Below, in pieces: positions 35,252 to 46,829 of a DNA stretch of 64,000 bases. Within the stretch, counting starts at the first letter, position 1. Every line of letters begins with the position of its first letter. Both the position numbers and the translations under genes were made by a program. The stretch is from Melitaea cinxia. Lineage: Eukaryota; Arthropoda; Insecta; Lepidoptera; Nymphalidae. The notes beneath the pieces were generated by a model that saw only the letters and a list, made by a program, of their open reading frames with translations, was not told the origin of the DNA and did not search any database. The stretch lies in NCBI RefSeq assembly GCF_905220565.1, contig NC_059401.1:8023001-8087000 (forward strand). Reading direction: 5' to 3'.

Positions 35252-35361
35252 CCTAACCCAAACCTAACCCAAACCTAACCCAAACCTAACCCAAACCTAA
35301 CCCAAACCTAACCCAAACCTAACCCAAACCTAACCCAAACCTAACCCAAACCTAACCCAGC
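35252..35361. repeat. 11-bp minisatellite, ten copies of CCTAACCCAAA
   Basis: CCTAACCC starts at 35252, 35263, 35274 and so on to 35351, always 11 bp apart and with essentially no variation. Each unit contains CCTAA, the complement of the insect telomere repeat TTAGG, plus CCCAAA. The array is internal and not a telomere. Confidence 0.92.
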
Positions 35362-35442
35362 CAAATGTCAAGCCTGCCGTAAGGAACTTCGTTCCAATAA
35401 ATAAAAATGACTTAGACCAAACTAAAAATCGAAGAGATATTT

Positions 35443-35795
35443 CTTCATTTCATCATCATCATCATCACTTCAGCCTATCGCAGTCCACTGCTGGACATAG
35501 ACCTCCACAAGCTCACGTCAAAAACGGCGTAAACTCATGTATTTGCACATAGTCACCACGTTGGGCAGGCGGGTTGGTAACCGCAGGGCTAGCTTTGTCG
35601 CACCGAAGATGCTGCTGCCCGTCTTCGGCCTGCATATTTCAAAGCCAGCAATTAGATGACTATCCCGCCGTCGGTCGGCTTTTTAAGTTCCAACGTGGTA
35701 GTGGAACTGTGTTATCCCTTAGTCACTTTTTACGACACCCATGGGAAGAGAGGGGGTGGCTTTATACTTTTCTGCCGTAACCACACAGCAAGAAA
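35443..35795 (-). mobile_element. SINE-like element with RTE-derived 3' end (full copy)
   Basis: The tail (CATCATCATCATCATC, 35450-35466) and CAGCCTATCGCAGTCCACTG are at the left, the 5' region (ACGACACCCATGGGAAGAGA, CCGTAACCACACAGCA) at the right. An 8-bp direct repeat AGATATTT (35435-35442, 35796-35803) flanks it. It is homologous to 32807-33109. The 68-codon frame at 35574-35780 reads through the repeat and is not a gene. Confidence 0.75.
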
Positions 35796-35803
35796 AGATA
35801 TTT

Positions 35804-36923
35804 AAGTTTTAAATTTTTATTTTATAAATATCAACTTTTGTTTCCTTCAATTCTTACTTACACAACAAAGGTATAACAACTCCTGTATTATATATATTAC
35901 TTGTATTTTATAATTTTTAAAGACACAGTCATGTTGATGTTATACCGGTTAGTAAATTTGGTAAATTATTATTTCAGTGTGTTGAATATAAATATTATAT
36001 TTCTATTAATATTATATGTCATATTAGGTCAGTTGAGTAACGATTACTTGACATTGTCGCTGTCAATCCTTTAACAAGCAGACCTATTGCGAAATCGAAT
36101 TTTATTTAAGTTTTACACAAAAAAAAATGTTTATGAAGATTTAACGTTAAAATACGCCTTTATATAAACCCTTATTCACTAGTACCTCTTTTTTTCTCTA
36201 TTTAATGCGACACTAAACATATAAAAGTAGTTTTTATTTCACATTGACATCTTATGAAAGGGGTTAGGGAGCGTCATTAACCGCATATCCACTTCTATTA
36301 TGAGTGATTTTGTATTCGTAATATTACTCGTAATGCTTTCTATTCATTCAAACATAATGCTTTCCGTTTCAATATAAGCTCTATTTACATATGTTCTATT
36401 TTGTCACTTTCCGTAATTTTACTCGTGATTCAAATTCAATTAATATAATAATGTGTGTATCATTAAATTACTCGTAATGTATACCACTTGAGAAAAAAAT
36501 AATACACTATTATTTAAAACAATTCACACTCATATACATACATTAAAAATATAATGCTTTTTGGTTAGGTTAAGTTTTACTACGAAAAGTACAATTATAA
36601 GTTAAATAAAATGTAATACTTTTTCTCTGTAGTAGTGGATATAAATCTTCACGTGTTACTTACTACATGGCAAAGATACAAAGAAATAGTCGTGCTAAAG
36701 TAAACATTTTACGACATTACACAAGGAAATTGCTACATAAACCGCAATTATTCCCTGAATAAGGGCATGGTTGTGTTATACTCGTAATAAGTTATCTCGT
36801 TATATTACGACGCATCTCTAACGTTAACGTAGCGTTGTCATGTTACGTAGTCAGATATATTTGACAGGAATATACGTATCATATTCGTGATCTTTTTCCT
36901 GCAAAAAAATGGTTGTCTGTAAT
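35804..36923. other. No gene recognised
   Basis: AT-rich with scattered ACTCGTAAT words but no regular array, coding frame or repeat end. Confidence 0.4.
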
Positions 36924-37000
36924 GTTGGCTTACGGACGATAGTTTAACGTGACAACGTCATAAAAAAAACATCTTCTCGGACGTATAGGCCAATCGAGTG
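36924..37000. repeat. Dispersed repeat, second copy at 62589-62664
   Basis: GACGATAGTTTAACGTGACA followed by ACGTCATAA is identical in both places, and the flanks (TCTTCTCGGACGTATAGGCC versus TCTCCTCGGACGCATAGGGC) align. Both are followed by TGAGCGTAA-like words. Class unknown. Confidence 0.62.
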
Positions 37001-37982
37001 ATAGTATATGGAACATGGATAGTTACCGCGCAAGCCGAGTATCACTGAGCGTATATGGAAGATAGACAGATGCACTGAGCGACTATCGATGAGCGTAAAG
37101 CATCAAAAAAAAAATAGATTTGTTGCACTTAACCATGTTAAATTATTTGGTAATATCCGGCGGCCCCACACAAGGCAAGTCAGTCGTGTAGGTGCCAGTA
37201 AAATATAACATGCTCGGATGACATCAATAAACTAGACTTAAATTGATCTAATTTTCTAGACATTCTAAGCATAGGTATAGTTACTATTAATATAAGTATT
37301 CTCTTGCGATTATTTCATCAATATCAACGAGTTTGATATGTATGTTATTAATTACATAGCTAAATGTAATTTATATTGCTGGATTATAATTTATGGAAAC
37401 ATGCAACTACTTGCCAAAACGGCGATAAAGTTGATACTGTGATTAAATCAAAATTTAACAACGCATTTTGTAATATGGTACCTATAACTAAAATAGTTGG
37501 TGACATTCATTGTTTTGCAGACAATAGGAGTATTGTTTGACAAAATTATCGCTCGCAAAGTTTATTTTAAACGAGATTTGCTTGCGACTTCATTTATTTT
37601 GACATAGAATGGAATATTATATAGTTTTTTAATTGTGACCTTATATTTATTTTACAAAAAAAAAAAAACAAAATCAGATCGATATTAATTTAAGAAATAA
37701 TATGTTACATTCACATTTTTTTAATGTTATTAAATTTTCCTGGATTATTTTAATTTTTAGAATAATATTTATAGTATGTATTATTTTTTCATATAGTATA
37801 ATCATTTAGGCATAATTATGGAGTTCTTGTTTTATGACTTGTGTAAAGGTCACTGTTCTCTGGTCACTGGTCCTTCTTTCTCTTCAGGTTTCACAATCGT
37901 TAGTTTTTTTTTATATAATTAAAATACGTCCACGGGCTTTTGAAGCCCATTGTCTTTTTTCAAATAATGTTAGTTTAAAAAT

Positions 37983-38282
37983 GTGCTGGTGATTATACCA
38001 CAGCATCCCGATCATGGTGACGTGGCTACCATCTTGCGAATCCCTCCGAAGACCAGAGGACAACACTGCCAGGGTCGCGGTCACGTGGACGCCGCGCGGG
38101 AGCAGGTGACGGGGCCGGGCGGCGCACACGTTTCAGCGAACTATCGACGCCAAGCTGCGAGCGGGCGGGCTTATTTGGAGGGACGCGTAGCGAGAGGCAC
38201 AGTACAGCAGCGGATGGAGACGTCTCACGAAGGCCCTCTGTACCACACGGGTACCATAGGACAGCAACAACAATAACAACAA
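37983..38282 (+). repeat. GC-rich island, possible LINE 3' end with CAA tail
   Basis: An abrupt GC-rich block ends in AGCAACAACAATAACAACAA. One plus frame near the end reads GWRRLTKALCTT then a stop, similar to C-termini of RTE-like LINEs (DRxxWRxLVKALCAT). The 97-codon frame at 37983-38276 is open across the block, but its composition (R, G, Q rich) and the microsatellite end suggest it is a shadow. I cannot exclude a host exon; splice signals were not evident. Confidence 0.35.
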
Positions 38283-40645
38283 AGTGACGTGATATTATAA
38301 CGCTTATCGCATTGTAATGTTAAGTAAAACAAAAATAAAATTTACGGCAACTTGAAAACTACTTTTAAAGTTATATAGTAATGAAACATAGGTACATGAT
38401 TTTTCTTAAATAATTGATCAATACTTGGAATAAAAAATTCGAAAAATTAGTTTTATATATGACACTGGACTTTAGAGTTTTTTTTTTCGTATATCCCACT
38501 TGTTTTTATTTGTATTTTATTTTATTTATTATTCTATATAAATTGAGTGTCCTTTGTAAGTAGGACAGTGTAAGAAAGTTCTAAAGATTTTTTTACAACA
38601 AGTCCAAAGGTTGTCTGAAAAGATCGCTGTTTTAGCGATAAGATCGCCTGTTCCACTTTGTACCATTTTATTTTCAATTGTGTATCAAAAAACAAAATCA
38701 TAAAATAGAGAATATAACATCATATTGACAATCAGGTGAAAAATAACAAATATTTCGCAAACTAAATCTGGTATTGTTTATAAACGTTTATAGTTTAAAT
38801 TGAAGTTTGATACAAGATGACCATAAATTATTTTCACAAAAAGATACTAAAATATTTTGTAAGACTGTATTTAAAAAAATTCTATGGCTCGGATGTAAAA
38901 AACCGCTATTTTAGTCATCATAATAGTCATTATGTAATTACAAACAATTTGGCTGTGTCATCGAAAGAGAGATATGCAGACAGTTATAATAATAATAATA
39001 ACTCTTGCATTTATAATATTGAGTAGGGATAATACCCAAAAATGTACTAAAATATTAACTTTATATTATTACAATATTATCCTTACGTTATTTGGCATAA
39101 AAATTGTCAAAAAGATTAATATCACAAGATTATTAAAAAAAATAGAAATATTATAAAGATATGTATGAAAATAGTTAGGTATATGAAAACATAATCGTTA
39201 TAATATCAGGTTTAAATGATATGCATAATTTTTCTTATTATTAATTAATTTTTTTATTAATTTATGTACCGACAAAAACTATTAATATCACACTATACAG
39301 TAAAACTACTATATAGTGTGATATGAATATTTAAAAAATACTGTTCCCTATATTCTAACTGTTAGAGAGTTCTGCGACATTTATCGTAAGCTCATTATTA
39401 TTATTAGAAGATGAATTTATTCGACTGAGATCTTCTAACACTGAAAATTTATCAAAATCCATCAAAAATCAAAAATTGACGAAGATATCACAAAAAAAAA
39501 AACAGAATAATGTAGAAATCCATTTTTAAAATCTTATACATTCAAAATTTCAAGCTTTTGTTTATTAGCTAGGTAACTGAAATTGTTGGTTCGAAAAGAA
39601 ACAATGGCGATACAAATTTATAATACAGCTAGGAAATGAATCACGTCACACCGAGTTTCTCCGGGGACTGCTCTGAATCAAAATGAACAACAAATGCTGA
39701 TTCAACGCGGACTCGAATAAAAATATATTTGAATAATTATCTCTTATTTAAAATCTTATTTCCCTTCTTTTATGTAAATTTTTTTCTTTTAGATTTTTAC
39801 GAAATTCCTGTACTTCATTTAACGCTTTGAACATTGTGTTTTTTATTTAAATATTAACTGATACTGGCGGAATGGTTCGAGTTTCTTTTTATACAAATAG
39901 TTAATTTTATGTCCATATTAAAAATATCGTAATCGATATTTTATATATATCATCACGATCTTAAGAACCGATGGAGGCATGAAGATGCTTTTTGGCAGGA
40001 AAGTAATTTATTATATTTAGAAGACAAGAAAGTAAAAAGATAATAGCAAAGAGATAGTTAATAGTTAGTTGTTGTCTTCTAAGGACAGATTTTGCAACTA
40101 GAGGACGTCTAAGGGCTTTTACAAGTTTTTACAAAAGTCATTCATTTTTTGTGCTCTGAACTTCAAATTTGACACAGACACAATTAATAATAAGTAGAAG
40201 TTTTTTGATGCATTGGCGCAACGGTCATAGGTTAATGCTAAGTCTAGGGCTCAAAAGGATTTTATACAAGTCTAAGTTTTTGTTTTAATAACTTAAAAAA
40301 GGACTCAGAGTAAGATTATAATTAGTAAACGTCATAATATGTACCTATATGATTAATAAATAAATACGTATTTCAACATTTGTGGACAATTTGCCCTTAA
40401 AGGGGTGAAATAATTTTTGAAACTTTAAACCGATTGTTCGTCATTTTGGAAGCTTTCCAGCTTAATCTAATTTTAATTTTGGACTACTGATTAAAAAAAT
40501 TAATAAACACGTGTTCTAGCTTTTGTAAAAATTTTAACCTTAAGTGTGTGAAATAGGGAATGAAATTTGTATGCAAGTCCGTCATTTCTGTAATTAGAAG
40601 CTTAAAACTTTTTCCTTAGACTTATGATCACAAATATATAAATAA
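38283..40645. other. No gene recognised
   Basis: AT-rich. At 38622-38655 GCGATAAGATCGCCTGTTCC resembles the 3' LINE sequence at 63037-63060 in reverse orientation. Open frames at 38817-39156 have no domain features. Confidence 0.4.
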
Positions 40646-43600
40646 CTAGCTGTGCCCGCGGCTTCGCCCGCGTTGAAATTAGTGTGTCACAAAGTTTTTC
40701 CAGCAAACTTCCAGTGAAACTCTCATCAAAATCGGCTTAGCCGTTCCATAAACTTTCCTCTTGCCAATGGTGGAGCCCTCTCTCGTATGGTGAAACCGCA
40801 TGAAAATCTGTTCAGTAGATTTTGAAGGAATCGATCACATACACTTTTGGGGACTTTATTTCATAATACACTAACTATTGCCCGCGACTAAGTCCACGTG
40901 GTTATGAAAATATGCATTACTATTAAGATATTTAACGCAAATTATTTTTTTATTTCAGTCACTTGAAATGCTTATCAAACTGAGTAACTTTTTAAAAGGC
41001 ACAATTTAGTATAATTTAATAGTTATTTTTATAAAACCTTTTTAGACACCACATTTTTAGTTTTATTTTCAGGCTGTATATGTTTCATACAAACTATCAA
41101 CCCCAATTAAACCCCCTTAGCGGTGGAATATCGTAAAATCTGTTCTTAGCGAACGTCTGCTAACTATAATCTACCTCCCTGCCAAATTTTATCTTTGTCC
41201 AACCTAGATGGATAGACCATCCAGCGGTTTTTGAGTTCTCGTGATGAGTGAGTTAGTGACCTATCTCTTTTATACATATAGATTACGATGCATTATTTGA
41301 ACACCTCCTCACCATCTATAGAGCATATATTTTAAATTTCAAGTCTCTTACTTCAAAAACAAAAGACTTTCATGCAAACTTCCGATCCCCGTTGTATCCC
41401 CTTAGGGGTCGATTTTCGTAAAATCAGTTCTTAACGGATGTCTACGCTTTATAAGAAACCTACCTACTAAATTTCAACTTTGTAGCTGTTATAGGTTTGG
41501 AGGTTTCGCGATGAATGAGTCAACCTACCATCCCCCGTTTTAACTCCAAAAGAGAGTTGATTTCTAAAGATACATTATTTGGACACCTTCTCACCATCTA
41601 AAGAGTGAACATTTTAAATTTCAAGTCTCTTACTTCAAAAACATAGGGCTTTCATACAAACTTCCAACCTCCGTTTTATCCCCTTAGGGGTCGAGTTTCG
41701 TATAATCAGTTCTTAGCAGATGTCTACGTCTTATAAGGAACCTACCTGCAAAATTTCAAGTTTGTAGCTGTTATAGTTTCGGAGATTTCATGATGAATGA
41801 GTCAACCTACCATCACCCATTTTAACCCCAAAAGAGAGTTGATTTCTAAAGGTACATCATTTGGACACTTTTTCCTTATCTATAGAGCATACATTTTAAA
41901 TTTCAAGTCTCTTACTTCAAAAACATAGGACTTTCATACATACTTCCAACGCCCGTTTTACCCCTTTAAGAATCGAGTTTCATAAAATTCGTTCTTAGCA
42001 GATGTCTACGCCCTATAAGGAACCTACCTGTTAAATTTCAAGTTTGTAGCTGTTATAGTTCCAGAGATTTCGTGATGAGTGAATCAATTTACCATCCCCC
42101 GTTTTAACCCCAAAAAGGAGTTTTATTCTAAAGATACATTATTGGGACACCTTCTCACCATCTAAAGAGCGAACATTTTAAATTTCAAGTCTCTTACTTC
42201 AAAAACATAGGACTTTCATACAAACTTCCAAACCCCGTTTTATCCCCTTAGGGATCGAGTTTCGTAAAATCAGTTCTTAGCGGATGTTTAAGCCCTATAA
42301 GGAACCTATCTGCTAAATTCAAGTTTGTAGCTGTTATAGTTCCGGAGATTTCGTGATGAGTGAATCAATCTACCATCCCCCGTTTTAACAACAAAAGGGA
42401 GTTGCTTTCTAAAGATACATTATTTGGACAACTTCTCACCATCTAAAGAGCGAACATTTTAAATTTCAAGTCTCTTACTTCAAAAACATAGGCTTTTCAT
42501 ACAAACTTCCAACCCCCGTTTTACCCCCTTAAGGGTTGAATTTCGTAAAATTCGTTCTTAACGAATGTCTACACCCTATAAAGAGCCTTCCTGTCAAATT
42601 TCAAGTTTGTAGGTGTTATACTTTCGGAGATTTTATGATGAGTGAGTCAACCTACCATCCCCCGTTTTAACCCCAAAAGGTAGTTTACTTCTAAAGATAC
42701 ATTATTTGGACACCTTTTCATCATCTATAGAGCATACATTTTAAATTTCAAGTCTCTTACTTCAAAAACATAGGACTTTCATACAAACTTGCACCCCCGT
42801 TTTACCCCCTTAGGGGTCGAGTTTCGCAAAATCCGTTCTTAGCGGATGTCTACGTCTTATAAGGAGCCTATCTCCCAAATTTCAAGTTTGTAGGTGTTAT
42901 AATTTCGGAGATTTCGTGATGAGTAAGTAAACCTACCATCCCCCGTTTTAACCCCAAAAGGGAGTTGATTTCTAAAGATACATTATTTGTACACCTTTTT
43001 ATCATTTATAAGGCATACATTTTAAATTTCAAGTCTCTTACTTCAAAAACATGGGACTTTCACACAAACTTCCAACCCCCATTTTACCCCCTTAAGGGTC
43101 GAATTTCGTAAAATCCGTTCTTAGCGGATGTCTACACCCTATAAGGAGCCTTCCTGTGAAATTTCAAGTTTGTAGGTGTTATAGTTTCGGAGATTTTGTG
43201 ATGAGTGAGTCAACCTACCATCCCCCGTTTTAACCCCAAAAGGTAGTTTATTTCTAAAGATACATTATTTGGACACCTTTTCATCATCTATAGAGCATAC
43301 ATTTTAAATTTCAAGTCTCTTACTTCAAAAACATGGGACTTTCACACAAACTTCCAACCCCCATTTTACCCCCTTAAGGGTCGAATTTCGTAAAATCCGT
43401 TCTTAGCGGATGTCTACACCCTATAAGGAGCCTTCCTGTGAAATTTCAAGTTTGTAGGTGTTATAGTTTCGGAGATTTTGTGATGAGTGAGTCAACCTAC
43501 CATCCCCCGTTTTAACCCCAAAAGGTAGTTTATTTCTAAAGATACATTATTTGGACACCTTTTCATCATCTATAGAGCATACATTTTAAATTTCAAGTCT

Positions 43601-43793
43601 CTTACGTCAAAAACATGGGACTCTCATACAAACTTCCAACCCCCATTTTACCCCCTTAGGGGTTGAGTTTCGTAAAATCCGTTCTTAGCGGATGTCTACG
43701 TCCTATAAGGAGCCTACTTGCCAAATTTCAAGTTTGTAGGTGTTATAGTTTCGGAGATTTCGTGATGAATGACCTTTCGCGTTTATCTTATAT
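40646..43793 (-). mobile_element. Helitron-like element with internal tandem array (copy 2)
   Basis: CTAG (40646-40649) after an A, with the same GC hairpin CGCGG-CTTCGC-CCGCG and the same order as copy 1: GTGAAACTCTCATCAAAATC, GGGGACTTTATTTCATAATA, CACTAACTATTGCCCGCG, then the unit array. At the right the last unit reads GACCTTTCGCGTTTATCTTA and passes into another repeat, so the TC end is not preserved. Non-coding. Confidence 0.62.
41281..43790. repeat. Tandem array, ~281-bp units, about nine copies
   Basis: The block around ACATTATTTGGACACC recurs at about 41290, 41568, 41849, 42133, 42412, 42697, 42975, 43258 and 43540, with spacings of 278-285 bp. Divergence between units varies. The two units starting at 43041 and 43323 appear identical over their length. 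The first units resemble the first unit of copy 1, the last resembles the last unit there. Frames such as 43663-43923 only read the repeat. Confidence 0.88.
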
Positions 43794-44474
43794 TATTAAA
43801 CGAGCAATTCTTGTATATACATATATATATATATATAGAATCTGGATCTCGGAAACGGCTCCAACGATTTTCATAAAATTTAGTATATATGGGGTTTCGG
43901 GGGAGATAAATCTATCTAGCTAGGATTCATTTTCAGAAAATGTCGTTTTATCCCTGTTTTTAGGGAGTGAAAAAAATATCGTTAGAATACGAAGGTAAAT
44001 TTCGCATTTGTCAATTTAGTTACAATAGCTCGGTGGGAAATCGGCCGGTCGGGATCAACCGAGAAGATCATGGTTCAAATCCCTATGTCCCTTATCAATT
44101 ATTTTTTCTTTTTCTTTTTCTAATTGAACACGTTATTTTTTATTTAAATAGGCTGTTTTTATTTTTTATTATTATGTAGGTAAAATCGAAAAATATTATT
44201 CATATTTTATCATTATTATTTCTTAATTATTTTTTATTTTTGATTTTTTATTTTTATTTATATTTTTTATTATTGTCGATAAAAATTTTTTTATTCATAT
44301 TTTATAAATTTATAATTCGTATTTAAATATGATTTTCAAACAAACACGATTGTTGATTGTTGGAGCGCCTATCAGTTTTGAGAAGCAATTACTCTCAATT
44401 TTGTAATTGTGTATTTTATATCAATTTTTAATTTATCGTTATTTTTTATTTTTATTTTGCGTTAATTCATTATT
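43794..44474 (+). repeat. Composite repeat with tRNA-like SINE promoter
   Basis: This starts with TTAAACGAGCAATTCTTGTA, a TA run, then GGAAACGGCTCCAACGATTT, a common lepidopteran repeat. Within it TAGCTCGGTGGG (44027-44037) resembles a pol III A box and GGTTCAAATCC (44072-44082) a B box, at a tRNA-like distance. The segment between does not fold as a full cloverleaf by eye, so this is SINE-like and not a tRNA gene. T-rich and AT-rich sequence follows, as at 3360-3462. Confidence 0.5.
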
Positions 44475-44886
44475 AATAATTGTGTTTGCAGGCAAACGAA
44501 AAAAAATAGACTTCAATTACATCGACAAGTAATACAATGTAGGTACACGAAAAAATAGTCAAGAAATACGCATTATCAAAGATTACTCCAAAAGTTGTAA
44601 TCAGATCTCAAAGAAATATGACCACATGATAAACATCGGCTTTCGATTAAGTTAAAAATCATCAAAATCAGTACACTCAGTAGTATGTTAAGTATTATGT
44701 AGTTAATGTAAAGTTATGCGGATTTTCGAGAGTTTCCCTCGATTATTAGGATCCCATTATTAGATCCTGATTTCCTTATCATGCTACCACATCAGGGATA
44801 TCTCCTTTCCACCAAAAAAAGAATTATCAAAATATTTTCATAAACGACGAAGTTATCCCCGAACATACATTAAATATATATATATA

Positions 44887-45604
44887 CTAGCGACCCGCTC
44901 CGGCTTCGCACGGGTATAAAATATAATTATAGCCTATGTCATTCACTGAAAAAATGACTAAAATCGATCCAGTAGTTTTGATTTATTCATTACTGCCCGT
45001 GGCCCGCACGCGTTAACTTTTGAGTAAAAGCCGGCCGGAACTGCCGCAAACGCTACGTACCGCAATTTTTAAATCTATAATATCTTCAAAAAAATTCATT
45101 TAAATTATATGCTGTAAAGGGCCATATAGATCTATATTAAATCAACAATGTACTTAAGGTATTAAATTAGATAAGGATTAATGCTGTATTGGTTAAAATC
45201 GCTTCGAAAATTAGCCATTATTTGTCGTAAAAAGTAAATGACAAAAAAATGTTATTGTGGGATATCCATAAGAGATAGGTATATACCATCGCGGAGTTTT
45301 CTGTAGACCTTTTCAATGTGTACAATACTTAGTACATTATTTTGATAAATCTCATAGGGTTCACCCTGCGTTTGCAATTTAAGCGAAAAAAAAAATAATT
45401 ATTTACGACATAACATTAGAAAACTCAAAATTAACAGTATTTCTCCACTATTTAATGGATGTTATTATACATATAAACCTTCCTCTTGAATCAATCTATC
45501 TATTAAAAAAACCGCATCAAAATCCGTTGCGTAGTTTTAAAGATTTAAGCGTACATACATGTGCAGGGACAGAGAAAGCGACTTTGTTTTATACTATGTA
45601 GTGA
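44887..45604 (-). mobile_element. Non-autonomous Helitron (CTAGCGACCCG family), 718 bp
   Basis: CTAG (44887-44890) after A, and GA (45603-45604) before T, give TC...CTAG on the minus strand. Next to CTAG is CGACCCGCTCCGGCTTCGCA with ACGGG, where CCCG pairs with CGGG. At the other end AGCGACTTTGTTTTATACTA with TGTAGTGA is the typical 5' end of this family. Non-coding. Confidence 0.72.
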
Positions 45605-45655
45605 TGTGCCTCACTTACCTTGCTTAGATTTCTTTATTGCGATTCAATATTCAGC
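45605..45655. repeat. 51-bp block identical to 57951-58001
   Basis: From TGTGCCTCACTTACCTTGCT to CAATATTCAGC the two loci are identical by eye over 51 bp. Here ATTCCACTGCTGAGCA follows at once; at 58002 six extra bases (CTGTAG) precede nearly the same word. Confidence 0.8.
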
Positions 45656-45689
45656 ATTCCACTGCTGAGCAACAATCAACAATCACATC

Positions 45690-45884
45690 ACATTAGAAAC
45701 CTCAAAAATGACAGTATTTCTCCACTATTTAATGGATGTTATTATACACATAAACCTCCCTCTTCAATCACTCTATCTATTAAAAAAAAAACGGCATTAA
45801 AATCCGTTGCGTAGTTTTAAAGATTTAAGGGTACATAGGGACATAGGGACAGAGAAAGCGACTTGGTTTTATACTATGTAGTGA
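45690..45884 (-). mobile_element. Partial duplicate of the adjacent Helitron 5' end
   Basis: The segment repeats the right 195 bp of 44887-45604 (CAGTATTTCTCCACTATTTA, AAAATCCGTTGCGTAGTTTT, ACTATGTAGTGA) with a few differences and keeps the GA|T terminus (45883-45885). It has no CTAG end. Confidence 0.7.
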
Positions 45885-45895
45885 TAGTGATATAT

Positions 45896-46760
45896 ATATC
45901 GCACCTTCGGTACAACAAAAGTCAAAACAGCTCATTTCTTAATTTTACAGGAGAGGACTTCTAATTTTTTTTTCGCTGTTACTTCCTCATATCTGGATTA
46001 CTATTTATAGTAGGTTTGAAATCGTTATAAAATTAATAGTTTACTATCTTTGCTATAGTTTAAAAATCTTATATTAAATTATCAAAAAGTTCTAATAAAA
46101 GACATAACAAAATAATTGTGTTGGCTCGCAAACGAAAAAAAACCGACTTCAATTACATCGACGAGTAAATACAACGTAGATCGACGAAAAAATAGTCAAG
46201 TAACTACGCGTTATCAAAGATTACTCAAAAAGTAGTTATCAGATCTCGATAAAATTTATATGTGACCACATGATAAATATCAGCTTTCGATTAAATTGAA
46301 AATTATTAAAATCGGTACTCCCAGTAAAAAGTTATTGCGGATTTTCGAGAGTTTCCCTCGAATTCTCTGGGATCCCATCATCAGATCCTGTTTTCCTTAT
46401 CATGGTATCAAACTAGGGATATCCGCTTTTCAACAAAAAAAGAATTATCAAAATCGGTACATCCAGTAGAAAGTTATGTGGTATAATACAACGTAGGTCG
46501 ACGAAAAAAGTGTCAAGTAAAAACGCATTATTAGATATAACTCGAAAAGTAATTGTTAGATCTCAAATAAATTTAAATGGGACCAAATAACACACACCAC
46601 CTTTCGATTAAAAAAAATTGTCGAAATCGGTCTACCCGGTGAAAAGTTCTGATGTAACATACATAAAAAAAATACAGTCGAATTGAGAACCTCCTCCTTT
46701 TTTAGAAGTCGGTTAAAAAGTGTCCTGAATTGTGACTTTGTTGGACCGAAGGTGCGATAT
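45896..46760. mobile_element. TIR element (MITE-like) interrupted by a HINE-like copy
   Basis: ATATCGCACCTTCGGTACAA (from 45896) and its imperfect inverse (GACTTTGTTGGACCGAAGGT, then GCGATAT, ending 46760) form terminal inverted repeats of about 28 bp. Without the inserted copy F the element would be about 260 bp. The target duplication cannot be read because the flanks are TA runs. Non-coding; superfamily unknown. Confidence 0.65.
46113..46719 (-). mobile_element. HINE-like element (copy F), complete short form
   Basis: It begins AATTGTGTTGGCTCGCAAAC (the hairpin has one stem mismatch), continues with ACCGACTTCAATTACATCGA and the full body, and ends CCTCCTCCTTTTTTAGAAGT with CGGTTAAAAA. It is the best single reference copy in this window: two internal unit repeats and no nested insert. 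It is inserted in the TIR element 45896-46760. Confidence 0.75.
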
Positions 46761-46829
46761 ATGTATATATATTGAGTTTCCTTCAGCCAAATTGAGTAAC
46801 CTCCTCCTTTTTTGAAGTCGGTTAAAAAA

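Larger units (their letters stand above)
44475..46829 (-). mobile_element. HINE-like element (copy E), carrying nested insertions
   Basis: The left part (44475-44886) has the hairpin GTTTGC AG GCAAAC and ends in a TA run after CGAACATACATTAAA. The right part (about 46761-46829) has CCAAATTGAGTAACCTCCTC and TTTGAAGTCGGTTAAAAAA. Between lie a Helitron, a partial duplicate of it, a TIR element and another HINE-like copy. The site of interruption (the internal TA run) is the same as in copy D. Confidence 0.7.

Noticed and set aside
35252..35361. Telomere or interstitial telomeric repeat proper
   Set aside because: The unit is 11 bp, not TTAGG, and sequence continues normally on both sides.
37983..38276. 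97-codon open frame in a GC-rich block, possible host exon
   Set aside because: It ends in a CAA microsatellite; another frame gives a LINE-like C-terminus, and no splice sites or domain support an exon.
41281..43790. CRISPR-like or coding repeat array
   Set aside because: Units of ~281 bp follow one another without spacers, in eukaryotic DNA, inside a Helitron; no conserved frame.
44027..44095. tRNA gene
   Set aside because: A-box-like and B-box-like words are present, but by eye the stems do not form a cloverleaf and the unit sits in a repeated segment; it is SINE-like.
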